64,000 nt of DNA from Ascarosepion bandense. Its lineage: Eukaryota; Mollusca; Cephalopoda; Sepiida; Sepiidae. The stretch lies in NCBI GenBank assembly GCA_037127315.1, contig JBBBDQ010000225.1, forward strand, positions 1,664,501-1,728,500, in the 5' to 3' direction. Numbering within the stretch: the first letter of the stretch is position 1; every line of letters starts with the position of its first letter. Shown piece after piece: positions 52,963 through 62,925 of the stretch. The notes beneath the pieces were generated by a model. The model searched no databases and was not told where the DNA came from. It saw nothing but the letters and a program-made list of their open reading frames with translations. A program made the translations under genes and the position numbers.

Positions 52963-53181
52963 TGGTAATTATTTTTAATATTTACTGAAAAATAGTTTCA
53001 CGGTTGAATTTTTTGAAATTATTAAAAAGAAATTATAAAAAACGAAAAATTATTAAAGCGAAAAATTTGTATTTAAATTGTATAAACGCTTAATCCTTAT
53101 GGCTTTAGGATTTATTTCAAAAATTCCTTATTTGGAATATGAGCGTTTCTTTTGGTCATAAGTACAAATTTGAATATGTCT
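52963..53181 (+). repeat. ~200-bp repeat R, copy 2
   Basis: Copy of 46318-46517. It retains the three-way-junction segment at 53084-53148. It sits where the right LTR of BEL-2 would be expected. Satellite sequence begins just after. Confidence 0.85.
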
Positions 53182-53219
53182 GGATGAGTTACGAAAGAGT
53201 CTTTATAATAATAATAAAA

Positions 53220-53798
53220 ATAATTAATTACAAAAGCAGAAAATAAAATTGTCGCAATTCAAGTTTAATGCCTTCTATATTATATGTGAATGAATGAGAG
53301 GAAAATGTGCTTTTTTAATAAAATAAAATTATACTAAAACTGCTATTTTCAAACAATATTTTATGAATTATGCCCAATATATTTCATATTTCAATCATCC
53401 TTTTATGTTTTATACCTTTTATATTTAATGTGAATAAATAAGATGAAAATGTTTTTTCAATTAAATAAAATTATAACAAAACTGCTATTTACAATCAACA
53501 TTTTACACTTTATGCCTTCTATATTGAATTTGAATGAATGAGAGAAAAATGTGCTTTTTCAATGAAATGAAATTCTAACGAAACTGCTATTTTCAATTAA
53601 TGTTTTATATTTTATGCCTTCTATATTGAATGTGAATGAATGACCCAAAAATGTGCTTTTTTGATGAAATAAAATGATACCAGAATTTATATTTTTAATC
53701 AACATTTTACAATTTATACCTTCTATATTGAATGTGAATGGGAAAATAACTTGCTTTTTCAATGAAATGAGCTCATAGCAAAACTGCTACTATCAATG
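53220..53798 (+). repeat. ~97-102 bp satellite, middle segment
   Basis: Monomers contain TGTGCTTTTTCAATGAAATG, AAACTGCTATTTTCAATC and CCTTCTATATTGAATGTG. Clear starts lie at 53553, 53655 and 53753. The last unit is interrupted by Gypsy-G after CAATGAACA. Confidence 0.9.
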
Positions 53799-53802
53799 AA
53801 CA

Positions 53803-54191
53803 TGTTGTGTTGCTTCGATTTGGTATAATTAAAAGATAGCACAAACTTGAATTAATGATGTTTATTTTTGGTATAAAACTTTAGGTTTTTACATCAAGTT
53901 ACAACCTTTAAATTTTGTGTGGATACAGGAGCAGACTAACTAAATTCTCTTCACTGTGGGATGCTAGTAGTAAACGAGCCTATCCCTTCTGGACTCTAGT
54001 CCTCCTCTTTTCAAATCTCCTACACAAAACTACTGTCCTTTTCTCCTACTTCTTACTCCTACTCTTACTCCTACTCCTACTCCTACCAAAAGAAATGGTT
54101 TCTTATTTTGCCGCCCAATTTTGAATTTTTGGCGTCAGTGTGTCTATCTTTTTCTATTTTTAGAACACTCGCCATTTTATAAACCATAACA
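53803..54191 (-). repeat. Gypsy-G 3' LTR
   Basis: Very similar to 58206-58593. It lacks the GTCAACTGACTACC block present in the other and has a longer CTCCTA run (54055-54088). Confidence 0.92.
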
Positions 54192-54433
54192 GAAGTTCCT
54201 CCTTTAGAAGGGAGTGTACTAATAATAATAGTACTCGTTATATTTCTTCCAGGAAACTGTTCGACCTGAACGAGATTTTGTATTTATCATGGGAGAATCT
54301 TCTTTTTTATTTCTTGTATATATTTCTTGTTCTGAATCACTAAGCTTTTGGTTTTATTCATCTGTTCTTCTACTTGTTTCTGTACTATTTGTTTTTGTAC
54401 TTCTATATATGGTTTCAACCTGTCCCCAGAAAC

Positions 54434-55557
54434 TTAAGTATCCATATCATTATTTATCTTAACCAGAAAATATTTAGGTGTTCGCTGAAGGACTGTGTAG
54501 GGACCTGAATAGGATGCCTCCACTGGTCTTCGAACACGGTCCACTCTAATCCAAACTTTATCACAAGTTTGAAGTTTTTCTGGGACATAAGATTTTGCGG
54601 ACTTATTAACTCTTTTGCTGAAGTCTCTCACATCAATTTGTGACATGGTTTTATGTAAATCTCTTGTGAACCTTGAGTTATAGCCTCCTCGCTTGTGCTA
54701 TCTATTAGTAGCTGTGGTAGCAAACATTGTGCGCCTGTAACAGCATAAAAAGGAGAAAAATCAGAGTTATTGGGTATACTGCGAATCCTAATAAGTACTA
54801 TTGGAAGAGCTGAGAGCCAGAACCCTTTTCGTGCTATAATAGCAGTTTTAATGGTCCTGTGCATTCTCTCAATCAAACCATTACATTGAGGATGATAAGC
54901 TATCATACGTAGTCTATAAAAACCAATTATTTTTGCTACTTCACTAAACAACTCACTTTCTAATTGTCGGCCTCTGTCGGTTATAACATGCAGCGGAACA
55001 CCCCAATGTGTGACGCACGTGTTTATAAAAGCCTCAGCTACACTAGCTGCAGTGATTTCGCTGATGGGTTTTGCTTCTACCCAACGAGTTGTGCGGTCAA
55101 TACGTGTGAGGATATATCTATATGGGCTGATGTAACTGCTATTTGGGCATTTTGCTGGTGGGAGTGGTCCTACTATATCTATGTAGACTGTGTGAAATCT
55201 AGCTGATGGTATTTCTAATGTCTGTATAGATGATTTTCTATGTTTGTAGACCTTTGCTTGTTGGCAGGCTGTGCATGATGCACAAAAGTCTTTGATTGAT
55301 TTATCCATGTTTGGCCAGTAATATCTAGCTTTAATCATCTTAATGGATGATTTAATACCAGGGTGATTGATGGAATGGATACTATAGAATATGGACTCAC
55401 GCAATTTAGATGGAACAAAAGGTCTGGGGTAAGACGTTAATAAGTCATACCATAAAGATTGGTTATTTCCAGCTATGGTGAATTTTTTTAAGTCCTGAAA
55501 AGATTGAATTTCTGTATCATGCCTGTGCTTCTGCAAGTGCTGGTAAATCACACGCAT
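54434..55557 (-). CDS. Gypsy-G integrase
   Basis: Frame 54628-55557 (309 codons) holds a complete integrase. The zinc finger shows SINHPGIKSSIKMIKARYYW and CASCTACQQAK, and the core has DIVGPL, VITDRGRQ and LIERMHRTI (all three catalytic residues present). The adjoining frame 54434-54646 has KLQTCDKVWIRVDRVRRPVEASYSGPYTVLQRTPKYFLVKIN, the GPY/F module, overlapping in another phase. It is the least damaged enzyme in the window. Confidence 0.85.
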
Positions 55558-56061
55558 CTATTTGTACAGCAGGAGTTGGTCGGGATAGACAATCAGCAAC
55601 TATATTCTGACTACCTTTTACATGTTCAATATCTGAAATAAATTCTGTCAGGATAGCTAATTGTCGTTGTCTGTCTGATTTAGCGGGATTTAAACTATAA
55701 AATGAACCACACAATGGCTTATGGCCAGTTAAAAGTAGCACTTGGCGACCTTCTATGAGGTGACGGAAGTGCAGCACTGATAAATAAGCTGCTAAAAGTT
55801 CGCGATCGAATGTAGAATATCTCATTTGTGTTTGTGCTAATTTTTAGAGAAAAATCCGATCGGTATTGGATTTCCTTCCACCACTTGGTGCAATGCTGCA
55901 CCGACAGCATAATTACTACTGTCAGTGACTAATTGATAATTTGTGAAGTTAGGTTCAGGGTGAGCTAATGAGGATGTATCATTAAGTTCCTTAATTACTG
56001 AATTGAAAGATTGTCGTTCAGATTCATCTAATGTGAACGAGCCTTTAGGGGATAACCTCAT
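55517..56061 (-). pseudogene. Gypsy-G RNase H
   Basis: Frames 55837-56061 and 55517-55825. LVTDSSNYAVGAALHQ has the first Asp. YSTFDRELLAAYLSVLHFRHLIEGRQVLLLTGHKPL has the Glu and ends THKPL-like. IEHVKGSQNIVADCLSRP is the tail. A frameshift lies between 55825 and 55837. Confidence 0.8.
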
Positions 56062-56085
56062 TCTCTCAGATAGGGGTAAGACTAT

Positions 56086-56704
56086 CTATGAAAATTTTGG
56101 TATTAATTTTCTATAAAATCCTACCATTCCAAGAAATCTGCGTAGCCCTTTTGCGTCCTTAGGATAAGGAAAAGATTTTAATTCTTCTATTTTACTAGTT
56201 GTAGGTTTAATGCCATCTACGCTAATATGAAAGCCTAAGAAATCTAGGGAAGTCACATTGAAAACAGATTTTGTGACTGACATTTTTAAATTGTGTTCAT
56301 TTAAAATATTAAAAACAGTTTCAATGTCTTTTTTATGAGAAATCTCATCATTGCTGAAAATTACAATGTCATATATATATATATATAAACACAATCAATG
56401 TCTTCAAAGATTTTGTCCATATACCATTGAAATGTAGCTGACGCATTTTTTAATCCAAATTAATATAAATAATTATATTCATAAAGACCAGTTTTGCTAT
56501 ATCGTCCGGGTGCATTTTAATTTGGTGGTAGGCTGAAATCAAATCGATTTTGGAGAATCGTCGTTTGTTCGCAAGTTTTGCTGAAAAAGAGCTTATATTT
56601 GGTATAGGGTACCTGACAGTCTTGGTTATGCTATTGAGGGAACGATAGTTTCCACAACATTTAAATCCTCCGCTTTGTTTAGATACTATATGTAGTGGGC
56701 TAGA
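56086..56704 (-). pseudogene. Gypsy-G reverse transcriptase
   Basis: Palm motifs are visible in mixed frames: TIPNISSFSAKLANKRRFSKIDLISAYHQI (near 56600), then a (TA)n run at 56371-56388 that sits on the catalytic box so that YxDD reads YIYDI. FLGFHISVDGIKP and LRRFLGMVGFYRKLIPKF follow. The catalytic box has probably been altered by expansion of the TA run. Confidence 0.75.
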
Positions 56705-57541
56705 TCACTCGCTTTTGGAAAGGGAGATCACTCCGTCTTTTTGTAGGGTTTTAAATTCGCTACGCGCGGTTTCCAGTTTTTCTACATTAAGCCGCCTGGG
56801 TTTTGCAAATACTGGCGTATGGCTTCCTGTGTCAATTCTGTGGTAGACGCCGCAGTGTTTTTTGTTACTGTTCTTATGTGGTGTGATTAGGTTTGGATAT
56901 TTTTCTTTAATCATGTTCCGTATGAATGACGGGAGCTCCGTTTCATTTACGACTAGATTCACCGCTGATGCAGATATTTTAAAACTCTTTCTCTGGGTTG
57001 TTGTAGGATTGTAAATGGTTTTGTTACTGCAGTCTACTATTAGATCAAACTTGTTGAGGAAATCCAGTCCAAGGAGTGAGTTGGTGATATCAGCGACCAC
57101 GAATGTCCAAGTAAAAGATCTCCTTAAACTGGGTATTCCAATTTCCAAACTCGCTTGTTCGTAGCATTTTATTTTCTCCCCATTTGCATTGGATAGTGAT
57201 ATGGGAGTCAGTTTTAATGTAATACCATTTACTGAAGAAGTTGGTAATATTGAGATACTTGCGCCAGTATCTACAATATTGAGATACTTGCGCCAGTATC
57301 TACAATAAATTTGGTAGCCCCTAATTTTGCGGTAATTTCTAATAGCGGCGAACCTCGTGGGACTGAACTTGTTCGCCCTATTAGTTTTCCGAATCACTTC
57401 CCGTAAGTGTTGCTGGTCGGGAACTAGGCAACATTTGTAGATTGTTCTTTTTGGGCCATTTACACCAAGATTTACATGTTCTTGCTTCATTGGCGAAATA
57501 AATATGTGCTCTGCAAATATTTGTCCGATACGGCCTGACAT
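56705..57541 (-). pseudogene. Gypsy-G protease and RT N-terminus
   Basis: 278 codons. NIVDTGASISILPTS is the aspartic protease active site. SLLGLDFLNKFDLIVDC is the ILGxDFL block. HRIDTGSHTPVFAKPRRL starts the RT. A 29-bp tandem duplication at 57247-57304 covers the active-site codons and shifts the frame, so the upstream residues of this frame are not native. Confidence 0.8.
57247..57304. repeat. 29-bp tandem duplication over the protease active site
   Basis: Two exact copies (57247-57275 and 57276-57304) contain GATACTTGCGCCAGTATC, which is the reverse complement of the codons for the Asp-Thr-Gly-Ala site. 29 is not a multiple of 3, so the frame shifts. Confidence 0.95.
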
Positions 57542-58076
57542 TTAGTGGCACTGAAGTGTCTTGGCTGTATTTTCCTTTATAATTTGTTTGTGAGTTATTC
57601 TTAGTAGATAAGGGTCGCTGAACAACAAATGCCTTATCGTTATTCAATAATGGCATCAGTTCATCTGCTAACCTACCAAGTTGGGTATGGTTTAAATATT
57701 TTTGCGAGGCTATTACTGGAGCTATTGTTGACGGTAATGCCTGAAGGAATTTGTGTCTCACAATGTCGTCGCTAATACCTATCCGTTTAGCTACGGATAG
57801 CATTTCGTGCAAATATGTCGTCGGTCGTCCTGAAATAGTCGTAGCCGACATTAATTTTTCTAGAAGCTCCGGTTTTGTTTGTTCGTGAGCTTCTATCAGA
57901 GTCCGTTTTAATTCCTCGTAGTCTTGTGATGTGAGGGTAGCATTTGGTAGTTTACCCACTTCTTCGGCTGGTAACGACGATATTACTGTATAAAACTTTG
58001 TTTTCGACGTTGTCACATTTCGCAAGTGAAACTGGACTTCTAATATCGTAAACCATCCATTTACAGCAGTTTCCAT
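57381..58076 (-). CDS. Gypsy-G gag
   Basis: 231 codons starting near a METAVNGWFTILEVQFHLRNVT block, the gypsy capsid start (W.....F....I....). FYTVISSLPAEEVGKLPNATLTSQDYEELKRTLIEAHEQTKPELLEKLM and RPTTYLHEMLSVAKRIGISDDIVRHKFLQALPSTIAPVIAS follow. No CCHC knuckle is recognised. Only this frame and the integrase are long and uninterrupted. Confidence 0.8.
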   Translation of the reverse strand: METAVNGWFTILEVQFHLRNVTTSKTKFYTVISSLPAEEVGKLPNATLTSQDYEELKRTLIEAHEQTKPELLEKLMSATTISGRPTTYLHEMLSVAKRIGISDDIVRHKFLQALPSTIAPVIASQKYLNHTQLGRLADELMPLLNNDKAFVVQRPLSTKNNSQTNYKGKYSQDTSVPLNVRPYRTNICRAHIYFANEARTCKSWCKWPKKNNLQMLPSSRPATLTGSDSEN

Positions 58077-58205
58077 AAATTCCTGTGCCTTGATATTGAC
58101 TTGATCAGTCGTTTCCTCTCCTGTCTGCTCAATTTATCCATTTATATGTGTATATATATATTTTGTATATGAAGTTGCTTTCTGTTCGTATGTCGGGGTC
58201 ACCAC

Positions 58206-58593
58206 TGTTGTGTCGCTTTGTTTTGGTATAATTAAAAGATAACACAAACTTGAATTAATGATGTTTATTTTTGGTATAAAACTTTAGGTTTTTACATCAA
58301 GTTACAACCTTTAAATTTTGTGTGGATGCAGGAGCAGACTAGCTAAATTCTCTTCACTGTGGGATGCTAGTAGTAAACGAGCCTATCCCTTCTGGACTCT
58401 AGTCGTCAACTGACTACCGTCCTCCTCTTTTCAAATCTCCTACACAAAACTACTGTCCTTAACTCCTACTTCTTACCCTTACTCCTACCAAAAGAAACGG
58501 CTCCTTATTTTGCCGCCCAATTTTGAATTCATGGCGTCAGTGTGTCTATCTTTTTCTATTTTTAGAACACTCGCCATTTTAGAAACCATAACA
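58206..58593 (-). repeat. Gypsy-G 5' LTR
   Basis: Starts TGTTATGG on the minus strand and ends CACAACA. It matches 53803-54191 closely. The AACA direct repeat follows at 58594-58597. Confidence 0.92.
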
Positions 58594-59618
58594 AACATTT
58601 TACATTTTATGGTTTCTATTTTGAATGTGAATGATTGAAAGGAAAATGTCCTTATATCAAAACTGCTATTTTCAATCTATATTTTATATTTTATGCCTGC
58701 TATATTGAATATGAATGAATGAATGAATGAGAGAAAAATGTGCTTTTTAATGAAAACACCAATTTTCAATCAACATTTTACATATAATACCTTCTATATT
58801 GAATGTGAATGAATGAGAGAAAAATGTGCTTTTTCAATTAAATGAATTTATAATGACACTTCTATTTTCAATGCACTTTTTACTTTTCATGCCTTCTAAA
58901 TTGAATGTGAATGAATGAGAGGAAAATATGCTTTTCCAATGAAATATAATTATACCAAACCACTTATTTTCAATCAACATTTTATAATTTACGCCTCGGA
59001 TATGAAGGAGATGAAAATGTGCGTTTTCGAAATTATAAAAAACTGCTATTTGCAATCATCATTTTTCTTTTTATAACTTCTATATTGAATGCAAATAAAT
59101 GAGAGGAAAATGTAACTTTTCATGAAATGAAATTATACCAACACTGCTATTTTCAATCTATATTTTAAAATTGATTCCTTCTGTATTGAATGTGCATGAA
59201 TGAAATAAAAATGGGCTTTTTCAATGAAAAGAAATTTAACAAAACCTGCTAGTTTCAGTCAATATTTTACATTCTATTCCACCTATATTGAATGTGAATA
59301 AGAGAAAAATGTGCCTTTTTTAATAAAATGAAATTATACAAAAACTGCTATAAACACTTTACATTTTTCATGCTTTCTATATTGAATGTGAATGAATGAA
59401 AGGAAAATGCGCTTTTTCAATTAAATGAAAACATATCAAAACTGCTATTTTTCAATCTATATTTGATAATTTATTCTGTCTATATTGAATGTGAATGAAT
59501 GAGAGGAAAATATGTTTTTTCAATGAAATGTAAATTATATCAAAACTCATATTTTTAATCAACATTTTACTGTTCATGCCTTCTAATATGAATGTGAATG
59601 AGAGGAAAATGTGCTTTA
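58594..59618 (+). repeat. ~97-bp satellite, right segment
   Basis: About ten monomers with consistent order: TGCTTTTTCAATGAAATG, CTGCTATTTTCAATC, ACATTTTA, TGCCTTCTATATTGAATGTG and AATGAATGAGAGG. Starts lie near 58741, 58829, 58931, 59024, 59116, 59214, 59312, 59410, 59513 and 59611, with spacing 88-103 bp. No internal coding frame. Confidence 0.95.
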
Positions 59619-59744
59619 AACATACAAGCGAAATATTTTTATTCTTCGAACCTTCTGATGATATCTGATAAACGTGTTAAGTTGTGGAGAGTGTTGGCTA
59701 TGTTTGTGATTTGGCCTTGTACCAGACATGGCTGACCGTCCCTG
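59619..59744. repeat. Dispersed repeat, copy 2
   Basis: Matches 26154-26286. It takes over from the satellite in the middle of a monomer (after GTGCTTT), so it marks the end of the array. Confidence 0.8.
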
Positions 59745-60319
59745 CCTGAAAACAACATCCAGAAGTATTTCAGTTTAATAAACTGAAATACTTAACAACA
59801 CAGTAAAGATGTATTTGGTTCCAGCTACCAGCAATAGATAAAGGTAAGGTAGATAAAATTTTAGAAATATTCAAATTCCAATTGACTATAACACCAACAA
59901 ATCTGCACAACATAAATTCATTTAAGAATATTGATACAGAACTTTGGACTCCATATTCATTATTCAATTTCAATAATATCTTCTGCAGGCAAATAAACTA
60001 ACTTATTCCATAATGTATCAGTTTTTGTCATTGGAGTTTTTCAACAAAATTGTTCTTTGAAATTTGTCTGGTGACTAAAAATGTATATTGTTTATGCATT
60101 CTTGTTAATGTTATTGTTTAAAAAAAATATCGTTTGTGTTTTTTATTGCAACCAAAATCCTTGTGCCATACATGCAAAATTTAAATGTTGTAGTTGGAGT
60201 ATTATGCAGCCATAACAATTTTCTTCTAATAAAAATACACTCAAAAAGTCAAAAAACATTAACATTCCTCATTCCTATCAAAACACCTTAACTTAAATTA
60301 AGAGAGAGGGGAGGGAGGA

Positions 60320-60351
<32 letters not shown>

Positions 60352-60603
60352 TGGATGAATATGCAAAATTGTCATATCGCATACATAAACATTATAAAAA
60401 ATATTTATTATTCGTGTAGTGAATATTTTGAAATAATGTGATTGGTTATATTACACGAGGAATTATTTTTGTGTTACACCGTAATTTTTTTAAAGATTTT
60501 GTCTTAGTCTCTGAGAAACAAGTTGTGAGAATGCAGATAGAAAGCTCTAATTAATTTCTACAAAGAAAATAGAATTAATGCTTATGTATTTCAAGAAGAA
60601 ACA
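59745..60603. other. Region upstream of POMT1-like gene
   Basis: AT-rich, with a (GA)n tract at ~60301-60350. No domain-bearing frame. Sequence at ~60430-60600 could be the promoter and 5' UTR, but no TATA box or initiator can be assigned with confidence. Confidence 0.4.
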
Positions 60604-60675
60604 ATGAATACACCATCACTTGGCAACGGAGGTAGTAAAAGTGATACTAATTCTATACCCAAAGAACGAGATCAG
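60604..60675 (+). CDS. POMT1-like gene, exon 1
   Basis: 24 codons from ATG (MNTPSLGNGGSKSDTNSIP...), ending at CAG|GTAATG, a good donor. The residues are polar and low in information, like the disordered N-terminus of O-mannosyltransferases. The phase is 0 and agrees with exon 2. Assigned to this gene only by phase, distance and the donor. Confidence 0.55.
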
Positions 60676-60805
60676 GTAATGATTTTTTTTATTACTACTT
60701 TTTGCTTCTTTTTAAATTCAAATTCCTTTTCGGATCGCTAATGAATGATCTGGAACTGGATATTAAAAGTAAAATTAACACGAAAAGTAAAATGATTGCA
60801 TAGTT

Positions 60806-60933
60806 CGAGGTGGTGTAATGGTTAGCAAGCTTGTCTCGCTAGAACTATTGCAATTAAATAGTGAGTTCGATCCTCACTGGGCGCCCCATACGTTCGGCCT
60901 TGTGCCACATCTAAGCTGCGCTTAGTAAATTAC
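60806..60933 (+). mobile_element. tRNA-derived SINE
   Basis: 128 bp between exact 15-bp repeats AATGATTGCATAGTT (60791-60805 and 60934-60948). The head has an A box (TGGTGTAATGGTTAGC) and a B box (GAGTTCGATCCTC) spaced as in tRNA genes. The tail includes CTAAG-CTGCG-CTTAG, which can form a small hairpin, and no poly-A. TTCGGCCTTGTGCCA near the end recurs in the LINE 3' region at 42215. Confidence 0.85.
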
Positions 60934-61488
60934 AATGATTGCATAGTTTAATAAAATAAAAAATGTACAAAAAGGCTAAGGCAAAATTAAAGCAACATAA
61001 TAAAAAAATATGGAAATAAGTAATTCCTTTTTTTTAAAGATCTGTATTTGATCAGTGAATAAATTATGCTTTGTAAATAAATTTTGTTTTCCTTCAATAA
61101 GCATAAAATAACAATGTAACCAAACATTTTAAAAATTTTAAAATTTCAAAATATCTCTAGAACGAACAAAAGTTTTTACTTTGAAAAAGAAAACTGGGAT
61201 GTAAAGAAAAGGAAAAGCACATGACGCGTGTTTTTTTTTATATTTGAAGTTTGTTTGATGTTGTTATTACTTTGTTATTCTTAAATTCCTTATTTTTAAT
61301 GGAATTGACAAAATCAAGCTTTCATGATTAAGGTTTGTCTCCGATTATCATTTAAACTTTAATTGTTCATCTTCTATGTCCAATAAGAATTTTAAAACGA
61401 AAATTAAAAATGATCCGAATTGTTAAAATCTTGCGCCAGGAATGATAAAAACGAAAACTAGCACCCGAAATGCGATGATAAAATTCAG

Positions 61489-62287
61489 TGGCGGACCTGA
61501 AGGAAACTACCACCACCTTTAAATTTGCTGCTTTTCATTTTTTTTTAAAAAAACATTTTTAGTGCAATCTTATCGATTACACCCTATACTTTTCGATTGA
61601 CAAACAAAATTTTGAAAAATTTCAATATTTAAACAATTTTAGTGGGGGCTCAGTTTTTCATACAACGTTATAGTAAATCGATCCTCCATTTTGGAATTAC
61701 TCGCCGGTACGACATTACCACCACCTGTAAATTTGTTGATTATCAATTTTTTTTTACTTTTTTCAGTGCAGTGTTATCGATTAAATCCTAAACTTTCCGA
61801 TTGACCAAAAAAATTTGTAAAAATTTCAACGTTTAAACAATTGGGGGAGGGGCTCAGTTACAACCTTAAATCGATCCTGTGCAATTAACTTTTTTGCTTG
61901 CGCATATTCAACAACTGAGTCCTTTGCGAAATTTTTTAATAAAGCCATTCTTGGGGTTTCTGAGGAAGGTGCCATCGTAAGAACTGAAGAAAACTTGAAA
62001 CAGACAAAAACATCAGCAACACCTCGTCACAAGGGGGGAAAAAAAAAAAAAGCAAAGTGACCCTAATGCGAGTGGTTCCAAAATGGAGGATCGATTTAAT
62101 ATACCGTTGTATGAGAAACTGATACCCACTAAAATTGTTTAAAATAAATAACGAAATTTTTTCAATTTTTCTTTTGATAATCGGAAACTTTATGTAATAA
62201 CCAATAAGATTGCACTGAAAAAAAGCAAAAAAAAAAAATGAAAAACAACAAATTTAAAGGTAGTGGTAGTCTCCTTCAGGTCCACCA
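61489..62287. mobile_element. Long-TIR DNA element in the first intron
   Basis: ~799 bp. Terminal ~200 bp are inverted repeats (61489-61695 against 62085-62287), both starting TGGNGGACCTGAAGG. A 6-bp ATTCAG target duplication is at 61483-61488 and 62288-62293. Internally, a third copy of the arm (61706-61875) lies in direct orientation to the left arm. No transposase is present, so it is non-autonomous. The arms share ATCGATCCTCCATTTTG at their inner ends. Confidence 0.85.
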
Positions 62288-62529
62288 ATTCAGTTTATAA
62301 ACTACTCCGTCCTCGTGTTAAAAAAAAAGATAAAAAAATCAGGTTTGTATTTCACAATAAATCACAATCTGCATTGACTCAATGCCATTGAATTTTAAAG
62401 TCTACTCTTCTTAGACATAACCTTTAAAAATTCTCTAAGTCTTCTAAAGTCACAAAAGTTGAATTATGAGAAAATGTAAAGTAAAACTTATCTCTTGTTT
62501 CTTCAATTTATTTACACTAAACTTTAAAA

Positions 62530-62925
62530 AGCAGGCGTTAAACAAGCTCATTATTTTTCTACATAGTCTCCTTCCTTTTCGATGTAGATCTCAAGATGTT
62601 TGTTCTTGCGGTAAGCTCTCTTGGCACAAATCTTGCACATACTCTAGAAGCCGAGCTTGTCATAGATGATTTGATAGGCAGGGCCATGACTAATCTGCAG
62701 CGAACCTAATATCTTGTCGATGATAATTTGCCAGTTCACCATTACCATCTCTTGAGCTTGCTGGATCTTCTTGTCAGTTGTGGAGGTTGACGGACGTTCT
62801 ACTCCTTCATGCCTCATACTTGTCCGCCCATGCTTACAGTACATTAGTAACAAGAAAGCTGGCAAGGTCATGTGGTCACAATAGTACCAACTATAAACAT
62901 GCATGAGCAGAATGCAGTGTGACAA
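62530..62925 (-). pseudogene. Mariner-type transposase, catalytic core deleted
   Basis: Minus-strand frame: SMRHEGVERPSTSTTDKKIQQAQEMVMVNWQIIIDKILGSLQISHGPAYQIIYDKLGF (the second helix-turn-helix of mariner transposases), a TAG, then in the same frame SMCKICAKRAYRKNKHLEIYIEKEGDYVEK and a stop. The second part is the natural C-terminus of these proteins. The DDE core (~200 residues) is missing. The N-terminal first HTH is represented only by YCKHGRTSM-type sequence. Confidence 0.8.

Larger units (their letters stand above)
45561..53181 (+). mobile_element. BEL-2: BEL/Pao LTR retrotransposon, plus strand
   Basis: It has a left LTR, primer-site-like sequence, gag, zinc knuckle, protease, RT, RNase H, integrase and a C-terminal DUF5641-like domain, in BEL/Pao order. 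There is no right LTR. Instead a ~200-bp piece of its own leader (46318-46517) recurs at 52963-53180. Part of the RT start is deleted, and a 5S-derived SINE splits the integrase from the last domain. Confidence 0.85.
53803..58593 (-). mobile_element. Gypsy-G: gypsy element with both LTRs, minus strand
   Basis: LTRs at 53803-54191 and 58206-58593 flank gag, protease, RT, RNase H and integrase. A 4-bp AACA target duplication is present at 53799-53802 and 58594-58597. The interrupted satellite monomer is restored by joining the flanks. GTGGTGACCCCGACATACG follows the 5' LTR (minus strand), a good primer site. AAAGGAGGAACTTC precedes the 3' LTR. It has frameshifts but no large deletion. Confidence 0.92.

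Noticed and set aside
60806..60890. A working tRNA gene
   Set aside because: The acceptor stem does not pair and the sequence is flanked by a 15-bp target duplication; it is a SINE head.
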